In this document: positions 40,934 through 50,295 of the stretch, piece by piece
How positions within the stretch are numbered: position 1 is the stretch's first letter
Layout: every line of letters begins with the position of its first letter
Source: Streptomyces xanthophaeus
GTDB taxonomy: Bacteria; Actinomycetota; Actinomycetes; Streptomycetales; Streptomycetaceae
Assembly (NCBI RefSeq): GCF_000725805.1
Contig: NZ_JOFT01000047.1
Location: 1-58,004 of the forward strand
Length of the DNA: 58,004 bases
Direction of reading: 5' to 3'
Notes under the pieces: model-generated
Databases searched by the model: none
The model's input: the letters and a program-made list of their open reading frames with translations, nothing else
What the model was told of the DNA's origin: nothing
Position numbers and translations under genes: made by a program

Positions 40934-41941
40934 TCAGAGCTTGCGCAGGCTCAGCTTCTGCACCTTGTGGTCAGGGCCCTTGCGGACGACGAGCGTGGCC
41001 CGGCCCCGGGTGGGCGCCACGTTCTCCAGCAGGTTGGGCTTGTTGATCGTCCGCCACATCGTCTGCGCGTACTCCAGCGCCTCCTCCTCGGAGACCTGGG
41101 TGTACTTGCGGAAGTAGGAGAACGGGTTCTGGAACGCGGTCTCGCGCAGCTTCCGGAACCGGTTGAGGTACCAGCGCTCGATGTCCTCGGGGCGCGCGTC
41201 CACGTACACGCTGAAGTCGAAGTAGTCCGCGAGACCGACCCTGGTCCGGCCGTCCTTGCCGGGAAGGGCCGGCTGGAGCACGTTCAGGCCCTCGACGATG
41301 AGGATGTCCGGGCGGCGGACGACGAGCTCCTCGCCGGGGACGATGTCGTAGATCAGGTGCGAGTAGACCGGGGCCCGCACCTCGTCCTTGCCCGCCTTGA
41401 TGTCGGCGACGAAACGGGTGAGCGCCCGGCGGTCGTACGACTCCGGGAAGCCCTTGCGCGAGGTGAGCCCGCGCCGCTGGAGCTCCTTCATCGGGTAGAG
41501 GAACCCGTCGGTGGTGACCAGCTCCACCCGCGGGTGCTCGGGCCAGCGCGCGAGCAGCGCCTGGAGCAGACGGGCCACCGTGGACTTGCCGACGGCGACC
41601 GAACCGGCGACCCCTATGACGAAGGGGGTGCCCTGCTGCGCGCCGTGGCCGTTGCCCGCGTCACCGAGGAAGGTGTTCAGGGTCCCGCGGAGGTTGCTGG
41701 TGGCGCCGACGTACAGGTTCAGCAGGCGGGAGAGCGGGAGGTAGACGTCGCGGACCTCGTCGAGGTCGATGACGTCACCGAGACCGCGCAGCCGCTCGAC
41801 CTCGTCCGCGGTCAGCGGCAGCGGCGTGCGCTCGCGCAGGGCGCTCCACTCGGCGCGGGTGAGGTCGACGTAGGGGGAGGCGTCGGGAGCCCGGCGGTGG
41901 GCCGGGCGCCCGGAGGGCCCGTCCGCGGCGGTGCGCTCCAT
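40934..41941 (-). CDS. coaA: Pantothenate kinase, type I
   Basis: 335 aa from ATG at 41941, chosen for GGAGGG upstream; the GTG at 41983 lacks an RBS. CoaA phosphorylates pantothenate in the first step of coenzyme A synthesis. P-loop GSVAVGKS (113-120). Family segments TTDGFLYP and KGFPESYD are present. A 330-bp gap separates it from the divergent lipoprotein gene. Confidence 0.95.
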   Translation of the reverse strand: MERTAADGPSGRPAHRRAPDASPYVDLTRAEWSALRERTPLPLTADEVERLRGLGDVIDLDEVRDVYLPLSRLLNLYVGATSNLRGTLNTFLGDAGNGHGAQQGTPFVIGVAGSVAVGKSTVARLLQALLARWPEHPRVELVTTDGFLYPMKELQRRGLTSRKGFPESYDRRALTRFVADIKAGKDEVRAPVYSHLIYDIVPGEELVVRRPDILIVEGLNVLQPALPGKDGRTRVGLADYFDFSVYVDARPEDIERWYLNRFRKLRETAFQNPFSYFRKYTQVSEEEALEYAQTMWRTINKPNLLENVAPTRGRATLVVRKGPDHKVQKLSLRKL

Positions 41942-42272
41942 TGCGCCCTCCGGCGTGCTGCTTCGTGGCGGCGAAGTGATCACACCGCCATTGTCGGGTC
42001 TCGGGGCCGGTTGTGGGTGGTGTGGTCGGTCACGTGTGCGGCGCCCGGCGGGCGGGGGAGCGGGCCCGTGGGGCCTGCCGGGGCGGGGTTGTGGGGGCGC
42101 CGGTCTCGATTGGGGGGAGCGCGGATATCGCCACGGTCACGATCGGCGGCGGGCGCGAAAAAACTCGATCAAGCGATCGGGCGGAGCCGTACATTGTGGA
42201 TCACCGCAGCACCGAAGCATCTTCTTCGGGCTGCTCTGCCTGCGTTTTTGTGCTTCATGGGGGAGATCCATC
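41942..42272. other. Divergent region between coaA and the lipoprotein gene
   Basis: No gene seen. It presumably holds promoters for both. TACATT (42190-42195) could be a -10 for the lipoprotein, without a good -35. Confidence 0.4.
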
Positions 42273-43061
42273 GTGCGTTCCGCTCTTGTCCGCCGTTCCG
42301 TCCTGACCGCTTCCGCGGTGTCCCTGGCCCTGCTCGGCACCGCTTGCGGCGCCGACAAGAAGGCCGACGACAAGAACGCGGACGCCAAGCCGTCCGCCTC
42401 CGCCCCGGCGACCTCCGCCGCGCCCGCCGCGAAGGGCAAGACGGACGCCGACCTGGCCCCGCTGCTGGTCACGCAGGCCGACGTGCCCGACCACATCGAG
42501 GCGAAGGACGCGGCGAAGGAGGCGTCCAAGAACCAGGGCGCCGCGGGCACCGTCGACAAGGCCGAGTGCCAGGTGCTGGTCGACGCCTACACCCAGCGCA
42601 AGGTCGGCTCGCCGACCGGAACCGCGGTCACGACCTTCTCCGCGAAGCCGAAGGAACTCGGCGCGAACGCGACCGACGACGAGAAGGCGGCGGCGATCAT
42701 GGGCGCCCTCACCGCCACCAAGACGGCGGTCGGCCTCACCTCGTACGACGGCAAGGGCGCCGAGGAGCTGCTGGCGTCCGTGAAGACGGCGGGCACGGCG
42801 TGCGCGGCCGGCTTCTCCGTGACCGAGGGCAAGGACGTCACCAAGTTCGACAGCGTCAAGCCCGGCGGGGCCCTCACCGGCGGTGACGAGGCCGTCAGCC
42901 TGGTCCTCGTCATGGACCTGGAGGACGGGGACAAGGCGAACATCGTGCTGGACCTGGTGCGCAAGGCGAACACGGTGGCGACCTTCTCGTCCATCGTCCA
43001 CAAGGGCGCGCCGGAGTCCCCCAAGACCGTGATCGAGGCGCAGGCCAAGAAGCTCGGCTGA
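42273..43061 (+). CDS. Secreted lipoprotein, unknown function
   Basis: 262 aa from GTG at 42273 with GGGGGAG upstream. A signal peptide ends in lipobox LGTAC (Cys25), so it is exported and lipidated. A short Ala/Pro linker leads to a ~210-residue domain (DADLAPLLVTQADVPDHIEAKDA...) that resembles the PknH-type extracellular sensor fold, by eye only. The mature part has two further Cys (CQVLV and CAAGF) that could pair. Followed by a terminator. Confidence 0.8.
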   Translation: MRSALVRRSVLTASAVSLALLGTACGADKKADDKNADAKPSASAPATSAAPAAKGKTDADLAPLLVTQADVPDHIEAKDAAKEASKNQGAAGTVDKAECQVLVDAYTQRKVGSPTGTAVTTFSAKPKELGANATDDEKAAAIMGALTATKTAVGLTSYDGKGAEELLASVKTAGTACAAGFSVTEGKDVTKFDSVKPGGALTGGDEAVSLVLVMDLEDGDKANIVLDLVRKANTVATFSSIVHKGAPESPKTVIEAQAKKLG

Positions 43062-43081
43062 CCTCTCCCGGACCGAACGTC

Positions 43082-43115
43082 AACCCCGCTCCGGCGCATT
43101 CGCCGGGGCGGGGTT
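43082..43115 (+). terminator. Terminator after the lipoprotein gene
   Basis: A 15-bp stem with one G-U pair (43082-43096 and 43101-43115), CATT loop, then T. Confidence 0.9.
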
Positions 43116-43168
43116 TCGTCTTGTTCAGGTACCAGGCAGACGGCCGACTACGGCGTACCCTGCCGCCT

Positions 43169-45016
43169 ATGTGCGGAATTGTGGGTTACGTGGGAGCGCA
43201 GTCGGCGCTCGATGTGGTCATCGCCGGACTCAAGCGGCTGGAGTACCGCGGCTACGACTCGGCGGGAGTCGCCGTGCTCGCCGACGGGGAGCTCGCCTCC
43301 GTCAAGAAGGCCGGCAAGCTCGTCAACCTGGAGAAGGAACTCGTCGGGCGGCCGCTGCCGGCCGGCTCCACGGGCCTGGGACACACGCGGTGGGCTACCC
43401 ACGGTGGCCCCACCGACGTCAACGCCCACCCCCACCTGGACAATTCCGGCCGGGTGGCCGTCGTCCACAACGGCATCATCGAGAACTTCGCCGCGCTCCG
43501 GACCGAACTCGCCGAACGCGGCCACCTGCTGGAGTCCGAGACCGACACCGAGGTCGTGGCGCACCTGCTGGCCGAGCAGTTCGCCTCGACCGGGGACCTC
43601 GCCGAAGCCATGCGCCAGGTGTGCAGGCGCCTCCAGGGCGCCTTCACCCTCGTCGCCGTGCACGCCGACCAGCCCGACGTCGTCATCGGCGCCCGCCGCA
43701 ACTCCCCCCTGGTGGTGGGCGTCGGCGAGGGCGAGAACTTCCTCGCCTCGGACGTGGCCGCCTTCATCGCCCACACCCGGTCCGCGATCGAGCTGGGCCA
43801 GGACCAGGTCGTGGAACTGCGCCGCGAAGGCGTCACGGTCACCACCTTCGACGGCGCCCCCGCGGACGTGCGGGCGTACCACGTGGACTGGGACGCCTCG
43901 GCCGCCGAGAAGGGCGGCTACGACTACTTCATGCTCAAGGAGATCGCCGAGCAGCCCAAGGCCGTCGCCGACACCCTCCTCGGCAGGATCGACGCCAACG
44001 GCTCGCTGACCCTGGACGAGGTGCGCATCCCCGACTCCGTGCTCCGCGAGGTCGACAAGGTCGTCATCGTGGCCTGCGGTACGGCCTACCACGCCGGCAT
44101 GATCGCGAAGCTGGCCATCGAGCACTGGACCCGCATCCCGTGCGAGACGGAGCTGGCGAGCGAGTTCCGCTACCGCGACCCCATCCTGGACCAGCGCACG
44201 CTCGTCGTCGCGATCTCCCAGTCCGGCGAGACCATGGACACCCTGATGGCGCTGCGGCACGCACGCGAGCAGGGCGCCAAGGTGCTGGCCATCTGCAACA
44301 CCAACGGATCGACGATCCCCCGCGAGTCCGACGCCGTGCTCTACACCCACGCCGGCCCCGAGGTGGCCGTCGCCTCCACCAAGGCCTTCCTGACGCAGCT
44401 GGTCGCCTGCTACCTCGTCGCCCTCTACCTCGGGCAGGTCCGGGGCACCAAGTGGGGCGACGAGATCCAGGCCGTGATCCGCGAGCTCTCGGACATCGCC
44501 GCGGCCGTGGACACCGTCCTGGAGACCATGGAGCCGGTACGGGAACTCGCCCGCTCCCTGGCCGACAAGAACACCGTGCTGTTCCTGGGGCGCCACGTCG
44601 GCTACCCGGTGGCACTGGAGGGCGCGCTCAAGCTCAAGGAGCTCGCGTACATGCACGCCGAGGGCTTCGCGGCCGGCGAGCTCAAGCACGGCCCGATCGC
44701 GCTCATCGAGAAGGACCTGCCGGTGGTGGTGGTCGTCCCCTCACCGCGCGGGCGGTCGGTGCTCCACGACAAGATCGTCTCGAACATCCAGGAGATCCGG
44801 GCCCGCGGGGCCCGCACCATCGTGATCGCGGAGGAGGGCGACGAGGCCGTCGTCCCGTACGCCGACCACCTCATCCGCATCCCGGCGACGCCGACGCTGC
44901 TCCAGCCGCTGGTGGCGACGGTGCCGCTGCAGGTGTTCGCGTGCGAACTGGCGACGGCGCGGGGCAACGAGGTGGACCAGCCGCGTAATCTCGCGAAGTC
45001 CGTGACGGTGGAGTGA
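43169..45016 (+). CDS. glmS: Glutamine-fructose-6-phosphate aminotransferase (isomerizing)
   Basis: 615 aa from ATG at 43169; Cys2 becomes the nucleophile after Met removal (CGIVGYVGAQ). It makes glucosamine-6-P from Fru-6-P and Gln, the entry to amino sugars. N-terminal glutaminase (1-240), then two SIS domains (from ~290; ISQSGETMDT). TACCCT ends 7 nt before the ATG, so the transcript may be leaderless. The family C-terminus DQPRNLAKSVTVE is intact. acpS follows after 16 bp. Confidence 0.98.
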   Translation: MCGIVGYVGAQSALDVVIAGLKRLEYRGYDSAGVAVLADGELASVKKAGKLVNLEKELVGRPLPAGSTGLGHTRWATHGGPTDVNAHPHLDNSGRVAVVHNGIIENFAALRTELAERGHLLESETDTEVVAHLLAEQFASTGDLAEAMRQVCRRLQGAFTLVAVHADQPDVVIGARRNSPLVVGVGEGENFLASDVAAFIAHTRSAIELGQDQVVELRREGVTVTTFDGAPADVRAYHVDWDASAAEKGGYDYFMLKEIAEQPKAVADTLLGRIDANGSLTLDEVRIPDSVLREVDKVVIVACGTAYHAGMIAKLAIEHWTRIPCETELASEFRYRDPILDQRTLVVAISQSGETMDTLMALRHAREQGAKVLAICNTNGSTIPRESDAVLYTHAGPEVAVASTKAFLTQLVACYLVALYLGQVRGTKWGDEIQAVIRELSDIAAAVDTVLETMEPVRELARSLADKNTVLFLGRHVGYPVALEGALKLKELAYMHAEGFAAGELKHGPIALIEKDLPVVVVVPSPRGRSVLHDKIVSNIQEIRARGARTIVIAEEGDEAVVPYADHLIRIPATPTLLQPLVATVPLQVFACELATARGNEVDQPRNLAKSVTVE

Positions 45017-45032
45017 GTAGGGCTGGTTCATT

Positions 45033-45401
45033 GTGATTATCGGCGTGGGGATCGACGTAGCCGAGATCGATCGGTTCGCGGCGGCGCTGGAGCGCACACC
45101 GCACCTGGCACAAAGGCTCTTCGTCGACTCCGAGTTGACGCTGCCCAGCGGCGAGCGGCGCGGGACCGCCTCGCTCGCCGCCCGGTTCGCCGCCAAGGAG
45201 GCCCTCGCCAAGGCGCTCGGCGCACCCGGCGGAATGCTGTGGACCGATGCCGAGGTCTACGTCGAACCCACCGGACAGCCGCGGCTGCGGGTGACCGGCA
45301 CGGTCGAGGCCAGGGCGCTGGCGCTCGGCGTGAAGTCCTGGCACATCTCGCTGAGCCACGACGCGGGCATCGCCTCCGCCGTGGTGATCGCGGAGGGCTA
45401 G
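45033..45401 (+). CDS. acpS: Holo-[acyl-carrier-protein] synthase
   Basis: 122 aa from GTG at 45033. It moves 4'-phosphopantetheine from CoA to acyl carrier proteins. The Mg ligands D8 ([12 protein letters not shown]) and E56 ([13 protein letters not shown]) are present. CoaA upstream supplies the CoA route. Probably co-transcribed with glmS. A large palindrome separates it from nnrD. Confidence 0.97.
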   Translation: MIIGVGIDVAEIDRFAAALERTPHLAQRLFVDSELTLPSGERRGTASLAARFAAKEALAKALGAPGGMLWTDAEVYVEPTGQPRLRVTGTVEARALALGVKSWHISLSHDAGIASAVVIAEG

Positions 45402-45425
45402 GGCGTCTCTTTCGGATCTTGCCGG

Positions 45426-45534
45426 GTCCGCGCCCCCCGGCACCGCGCCTCGCCGCACTGCCGGGGCAACCGAGTACGTCCAGTACACGGCAGCCCCGGC
45501 AGCACGCCGAGGCACGGCACCGGACGACGCGGAC
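45426..45534. repeat. 109-nt imperfect palindrome overlapping the nnrD 5' region
   Basis: Two 42-nt arms (45426-45467 and 45493-45534) match at 33 of 42 positions as inverted repeats, with a 25-nt loop carrying GTAC-GTCCA-GTAC. The right arm ends 11 bp before the nnrD GTG. Possibly a dispersed palindromic unit or terminator. Confidence 0.7.
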
Positions 45535-45544
45535 TGCTTACAGC

Positions 45545-46942
45545 GTGGAGACCGTACGGGCCGCCGAGCGGGAGCTGATGGCCCGGCTGCCCGAAGGCGC
45601 CCTGATGCAGCGGGCCGCCGCCGGACTGGCCGCCGTGTGCACCCGGCTGCTCACCCGGCGCCGGGGCCGCGTCTACGGCGCGCGCGTCGTCCTGCTCGCC
45701 GGGCCCGGCGACAACGGCGGCGACGCGCTGTACGCGGGCGCGCGCCTGGCCCGGCGCGGAGCCGGGGTCACGGCGGTGCCGATGGACCCGCAGCGCCTGC
45801 ACCCGGGCGGCCTGGCCGCGCTGCTGGCCGCCGGCGGACGGCTCGCGCAGGAGGTCCCGCGCCGCGCGGACCTGGTCGTGGACGGGCTCCTGGGCATCGG
45901 CGGCCGCGGCGGCCTGCGCCCCGCGGCCGCCGCCCTCGCCGGGCAGATCCCGCCGGGCGTGCCCGTGGTCGCCGTGGACCTGCCGAGCGGCGTCGACGCC
46001 GACACGGGCGAAGTCGCGGGGCCCGCCGTGAGGGCCGACGTGACGGTGACCTTCGGCGCGTACAAGCCCGGGCTGCTCGTCGACCCCGGGGCCTCGCTGG
46101 CGGGCGCGGTGCACCTGGTGGACATCGGGCTGGAGCTGCCGCCCGCGCAGACGCAGGCCCTCCAGCACGCCGACGTGGCGGCGCTGCTGCCGGCGCCCAC
46201 CGCGACCAGCGACAAGTACCGGCGGGGCGTGGTCGGGATCCTCGCCGGGTCCCGCCAGTACCCGGGCGCGGCGGTACTCGCCGTGGCCGGAGCCCTGCGC
46301 GGCGGTGCGGGCGCCGTGCGGTACGTGGGCCCCGCGGCCGAAGCCGTGCTCGCCCGGTACCCCGAGACGCTGATCGGGCCGGGCCGGGTCCAGGCGTGGG
46401 TGGCCGGGCCGGGACTGGGGGAGGGCCGCGCCGGGGAGGTCGCGGACCTGCTGGCCCAGGACGTGCCGGTGCTGGTCGACGCGGACGGGCTGCGCGGCCT
46501 GGACCCCGAGCTGCTGCGGACCCGGTCCGCCCCGACGCTGCTGACCCCGCACGCGGGGGAGGCGGCGGCGCTGCTGGAGGTGCCGCGGGAATCGGTGGAG
46601 GCGGGCCGGCTGTCCGCGGCGGCCGCGCTGGCACGCCGGTACGGGGCCACGGTGCTGCTGAAGGGCTCGACGACGCTGATCGCCTCCGGCGGGGGGCCGG
46701 TACGGGTCAACCCGACGGGCACCGCCTGGCTGGCCACCGCCGGGAGCGGGGACGTGCTGTCGGGGCTGGCGGGCTCCCTGCTGGCGGCGGGGCTGTCCGG
46801 CCCGGACGCGGGCGCGGTGGCGGCGTACCTCCACGGTCTGGCAGCCCGCCACGCCGCGGGCTCCGCCCCCGGCACCCCGATCCTGGCCCACGAGGTGGCC
46901 GAAGCCCTCCCGAAGGCCTGGCACGAAGTCCACAGCCGGTAG
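45545..46942 (+). CDS. nnrD: Bifunctional NAD(P)H-hydrate epimerase / ADP-dependent dehydratase
   Basis: 465 aa from GTG at 45545 (ETVRAAERELMARLPEGALMQ). The N-terminal YjeF_N domain (1-200; GPGDNGGDALYAGARL) epimerises damaged NAD(P)HX. The C-terminal kinase-fold domain (about 215-455; TAGSGDVLSGLAGSLL) dehydrates it back to NAD(P)H. The start is uncertain: five codons upstream the frame continues as RTAYS, preceded by ACG at 45527, where homologues as I remember them have ATG. No clear RBS for either. A bifunctional fusion is usual in bacteria. Confidence 0.92.
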   Translation: METVRAAERELMARLPEGALMQRAAAGLAAVCTRLLTRRRGRVYGARVVLLAGPGDNGGDALYAGARLARRGAGVTAVPMDPQRLHPGGLAALLAAGGRLAQEVPRRADLVVDGLLGIGGRGGLRPAAAALAGQIPPGVPVVAVDLPSGVDADTGEVAGPAVRADVTVTFGAYKPGLLVDPGASLAGAVHLVDIGLELPPAQTQALQHADVAALLPAPTATSDKYRRGVVGILAGSRQYPGAAVLAVAGALRGGAGAVRYVGPAAEAVLARYPETLIGPGRVQAWVAGPGLGEGRAGEVADLLAQDVPVLVDADGLRGLDPELLRTRSAPTLLTPHAGEAAALLEVPRESVEAGRLSAAAALARRYGATVLLKGSTTLIASGGGPVRVNPTGTAWLATAGSGDVLSGLAGSLLAAGLSGPDAGAVAAYLHGLAARHAAGSAPGTPILAHEVAEALPKAWHEVHSR

Positions 46943-46958
46943 CCCACCCTCCGCCTCG

Positions 46959-47262
46959 CCTGGGGCTCCGCCCCGGACCCCGCTCCTCGCGCCGGAGGGG
47001 CTGGATTTTGGCCTCGTTGAAGCGGGGCCTGTTCGGTAGGGGTCGGGGAGCGGTGCCCCTCCGGGGTATCTCCTCGGCTCGCGCACTGAGCCCCGTCGAA
47101 AGGTGGCGGCCCTGGTTGCGCGCTCGTCCTGCGGGGACACCCCGCAGTGTCCCCACTCCCCTCGACCACGGCTCGGATAGGCAGCACCTCCAACGCCCTG
47201 CCCGGGCAGAAATCAGCCCCTCCGGCGTTTGAGGAGCGGGGGTCCGGGGGCTGGCCCCCGGC
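46959..47262. repeat. REP-like elements in inverted orientation (possible MITE)
   Basis: A ~50-bp GC-rich unit at 46959-47009 reappears inverted at 47211-47262 (shared core GCTCCTC, then GCCGGAGGGGCTG). About 200 bp lie between, including a hairpin CTGCGGGG-ACA-CCCCGCAG (47129-47147). The unit resembles dispersed Streptomyces intergenic repeats. No transposase. The remaining bases to the alr start hold no gene. Confidence 0.6.
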
Positions 47263-47327
47263 AGCGGCGCCGCACACGCACACACTGCCGAGCCTCGCAG
47301 GGACCCGGTTCTGAGAGACTGTGGGCG

Positions 47328-48464
47328 ATGAACGAGACACCGACGCGCGTGTACGCCGAGATCGATCTTGACGCCGTACGGGAGAACGTGCGCGCACTGC
47401 GCGAGCGGGCGCCCCGGTCCGCCCTGATGGCCGTGGTCAAGGCGAATGCCTACGGGCACGGGGCCCTGGCCTGCGCCAAAGCCGCGCAGGAGGCCGGAGC
47501 CGAATGGCTCGGGACCGCCACGCCCGACGAGGCGCTCGCGCTGCGCGCCGCCGGCATCGAGGGCCGGATCATGTGCTGGCTGTGGACCCCCGGAGGGCCC
47601 TGGCGGGAAGCCGTCGAAGCCGATCTGGACGTAGCCGTCAGCGGCCTGTGGGCCCTCGACGAGGTACGCGCCGCCGCCCGCGCCGCAGGCCGTACCGCCC
47701 GCATCCAGCTCAAGGCCGACACCGGCCTCGGCCGCAACGGCTGCCAGCCCGCCGACTGGGAGGCGCTGGTCGGGGCAGCCGTCGCCGCGCAGGCCGAGGG
47801 CACCGTCCAGGTCACCGGTGTCTGGTCGCACTTCGCCTGCGCGGACGAGCCCGGCCACCCCTCGATCCAGCTCCAGCTCGCCGCGTTCCGCGACATGCTC
47901 GCGTACGCGGAGAAGGAGGGCGTGGAGCCCGAGGTCCGCCACATCGCCAATTCGCCCGCCACGCTCACCCTGCCCGAGTCCCACTTCGACCTGGTCCGCT
48001 GCGGCCTGGCGGTCTACGGGGTGTCGCCCGCGCCCGAGCTCGGGACCCCGGCCCAGCTGGGCCTGCGCCCCGCGATGACCCTCAAGGCCTCGCTCGCCCT
48101 GGTCAAGGCCGTCCCCGCCGGGCACGGCGTGAGCTACGGGCACCACCACGTCACCGAGACCGCCACGCACCTCGCGCTGGTCCCCGCCGGGTACGCCGAC
48201 GGCATCCCCCGGCACGCCTCCGGCAGCGGCCCCGTGCTCGTCGCCGGGAAGATCCGCCAGGTCGCCGGACGGGTCGCCATGGACCAGTTCGTGGTCGACC
48301 TGGGGGAGGACCTGGCCGAGGCCGGGGACGAAGTCGTGATCTTCGGGGACGCCGAGCGCGGCGAGCCCACCGCCGAGGACTGGGCCGGGGCATCGGGCAC
48401 CATCGGGTATGAGATCGTCACCCGTATCGGAGGGCGCGTGCCCCGGGTGTACCTGGGCCGCTGA
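47328..48464 (+). CDS. alr: Alanine racemase
   Basis: 378 aa from ATG at 47328. It makes D-alanine for peptidoglycan with PLP on K38 (VVKANAYGHG); the second base is Y270 (GVSYG). Substrate-carboxylate Arg in KADTGLGRNG is present. Full length and intact. A gap of 17 bp leads to the hydrolase gene, so it begins the run alr-hydrolase-tsaE. Confidence 0.97.
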   Translation: MNETPTRVYAEIDLDAVRENVRALRERAPRSALMAVVKANAYGHGALACAKAAQEAGAEWLGTATPDEALALRAAGIEGRIMCWLWTPGGPWREAVEADLDVAVSGLWALDEVRAAARAAGRTARIQLKADTGLGRNGCQPADWEALVGAAVAAQAEGTVQVTGVWSHFACADEPGHPSIQLQLAAFRDMLAYAEKEGVEPEVRHIANSPATLTLPESHFDLVRCGLAVYGVSPAPELGTPAQLGLRPAMTLKASLALVKAVPAGHGVSYGHHHVTETATHLALVPAGYADGIPRHASGSGPVLVAGKIRQVAGRVAMDQFVVDLGEDLAEAGDEVVIFGDAERGEPTAEDWAGASGTIGYEIVTRIGGRVPRVYLGR

Positions 48465-48481
48465 GGCGGAGTGAGGGCGGC

Positions 48482-49663
48482 GTGAGCGAGAACTGGCGCA
48501 AGGCCGGCTGGGCGGGCGCCGCCATCGGCGTGCTCGCAGCAGGCGCTGCGGCCGGTGTCGCGGTAGAACGGATCACCGTGGGGCGCGGCATGCGGAGAAA
48601 GGCACGTCTGGCACTCGACGCCGCCGGGGACTACGGGTCCCTGCGCGGCGCCGAGGGGATCTGCCGCGCCGAGGACGCCACCGAGCTCTACTACGAGGTC
48701 GACGAGCTGCCGGGCGACGCCACGGCCAAGCGGCGCCTCAGGCGCAGGACCACGCCCCCGGCCACCGTCGTCTTCTGCCACGGCTACTGCCTCGGCCAGG
48801 ACTCCTGGCACTTCCAGCGCGCGGCCCTGCGCGGAGTGGTCCGCGCCGTGTACTGGGACCAGCGCAGCCACGGCCGCAGCGCGCGCGGCATCGCCCAGGC
48901 CGACGGCGAACCGGTCACCATCGAGCTGCTCGGCCGCGACCTGAAGGCCGTCATCGACGCCGCCGCACCCGAGGGCCCGCTGATCCTCGTGGGTCACTCG
49001 ATGGGCGGTATGACCATCATGGGATGTGCCGAGCAGTTCCCCGAGCTGGTGCGCGAGCGCGTCGTCGGCGTGGCCCTGGTCGGCACGTCCAGCGGCGGCC
49101 TCGGAGAGGTGACGTACGGGCTGCCGGCCATGGGCGTGGGGGCCGTGCGCAGGATCCTTCCCGGCGTGCTCAAGGCGCTCGGCTCGCAGGTGGAGCTGGT
49201 GGAGAAGGGCCGTCGGGCCACCGCCGACCTCTTCGCCGGCATGATCAAGATGTATTCGTTCGGGACCCGGGACGTGGACCCGGCCATCGCCCGGTTCGCG
49301 GAGCGGCTCATCGAGGCCACCCCGATCGACGTGGTCGCCGAGTTCTACCCGGCCTTCCAGACCCACGACAAGACGGAGGCGCTCCAGCGGTTCGCGGACA
49401 TCCCCGTCACCGTCATCGCCGGGGCCCGGGACATGATCACCCCGCTCGCGCACAGCGAGGCCGTCAAGGAGGTGCTGCCGGGCGCCGAGCTCGCCGTCCT
49501 GGAGACCGCCGGGCACCTGATGATGCTGGAGCAGCCGGAGACCGTGACCGGGCTGCTGACGGACCTGCTGGCGCGCACCGGGGCGGTACCGGCAGCGACT
49601 AACGTTGGCGAGCATGGAAGAAGTACCGCTGGAAGCACAGCGCAGCCCGGCACCGGCGGCTGA
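48482..49663 (+). CDS. Alpha/beta hydrolase, membrane-anchored
   Basis: 393 aa from GTG at 48482. An N-terminal helix (AGAAIGVLAAGAAAGVAVERI) likely anchors it. Alpha/beta fold motifs: VVFCHGYCLGQDSW oxyanion loop, nucleophile S173 in VGHSMGG, acid Asp in AGARDMITP, His in ETAGHLMMLE. Substrate unknown. Its 3' end overlaps tsaE by 50 bp, so the two are co-transcribed. Location between alr and t6A genes is typical of Streptomyces. Confidence 0.88.
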   Translation: MSENWRKAGWAGAAIGVLAAGAAAGVAVERITVGRGMRRKARLALDAAGDYGSLRGAEGICRAEDATELYYEVDELPGDATAKRRLRRRTTPPATVVFCHGYCLGQDSWHFQRAALRGVVRAVYWDQRSHGRSARGIAQADGEPVTIELLGRDLKAVIDAAAPEGPLILVGHSMGGMTIMGCAEQFPELVRERVVGVALVGTSSGGLGEVTYGLPAMGVGAVRRILPGVLKALGSQVELVEKGRRATADLFAGMIKMYSFGTRDVDPAIARFAERLIEATPIDVVAEFYPAFQTHDKTEALQRFADIPVTVIAGARDMITPLAHSEAVKEVLPGAELAVLETAGHLMMLEQPETVTGLLTDLLARTGAVPAATNVGEHGRSTAGSTAQPGTGG

Positions 49664-50180
49664 GGCCGCTTCCCCCGCCGAGACCGTGATCACCATCGAC
49701 TCCCCGGACGCGATGCAGGAGTTGGGCCGAAGGATCGCGGGGCTGCTGCGCCCCGGCGACCTCGTGCTGCTGACCGGGGAGCTGGGCGCGGGCAAGACCA
49801 CCCTGACCCGCGGCCTCGGCGAAGGCCTGGACGTGCGCGGGGCGGTGACCTCGCCGACCTTCGTGATCGCCCGGGTGCACCCGCCGCTGGGCGCCGGACC
49901 GGCCCTGGTGCACGTGGACGCGTACCGGCTGGGCGGCGGGCTGGACGAGATGGAGGACCTGGACCTCGACGTCTCGCTGCCCGAGTCCGTGGTCGTCGTG
50001 GAATGGGGCGACGGCAAGGTGGAGGAGCTCTCCGACGACCGGCTGCACGTGGTGATCGCCCGGGCGGTCGGCCACGAGGAGGTGCTGGACGACGTGCGCA
50101 CGGTCTCGCTGCGCGGCGTCGGGGCGCGCTGGTCCCGCGGAGCGGGGCTCGAAGCCCTGTCCGGTGCCCTCTCGGAGTAA
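49614..50180 (+). CDS. tsaE: tRNA threonylcarbamoyladenosine synthesis ATPase TsaE
   Basis: 188 aa from ATG at 49614. TsaE is the ATPase that resets the TsaBD complex during t6A37 synthesis. P-loop GELGAGKT (55-62), VTSPTFVIARVH and HVDAYRLGG are family motifs. A ~22-residue disordered N-terminus precedes the domain. tsaB and tsaD lie 1-2.2 kb downstream, separated by a small ORF and a minus-strand gene. Confidence 0.95.
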   Translation: MEEVPLEAQRSPAPAAEAASPAETVITIDSPDAMQELGRRIAGLLRPGDLVLLTGELGAGKTTLTRGLGEGLDVRGAVTSPTFVIARVHPPLGAGPALVHVDAYRLGGGLDEMEDLDLDVSLPESVVVVEWGDGKVEELSDDRLHVVIARAVGHEEVLDDVRTVSLRGVGARWSRGAGLEALSGALSE

Positions 50181-50251
50181 ACGTACCGACAAGCGGTCGG
50201 GAAAATATTGCGCTGGTGGCGGCCCCCGTGGTGACATGGTACCGAGCGTTT

Positions 50252-50267
50252 CTTAGGTATGCCTAAG
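50252..50267. promoter_or_regulatory. Iron-box-like palindrome
   Basis: CTTAGGTATGCCTAAG: 6-bp perfect arms around TATG, similar to half of the DmdR/IdeR-type iron box (TTAGGTTAG...CTAACCTAA). It sits 28 bp upstream of a 60-aa ORF. Binding is inferred. Confidence 0.45.
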
Positions 50268-50295
50268 TTCGGCGTCCCCGGGCCCAGGAGGCACC

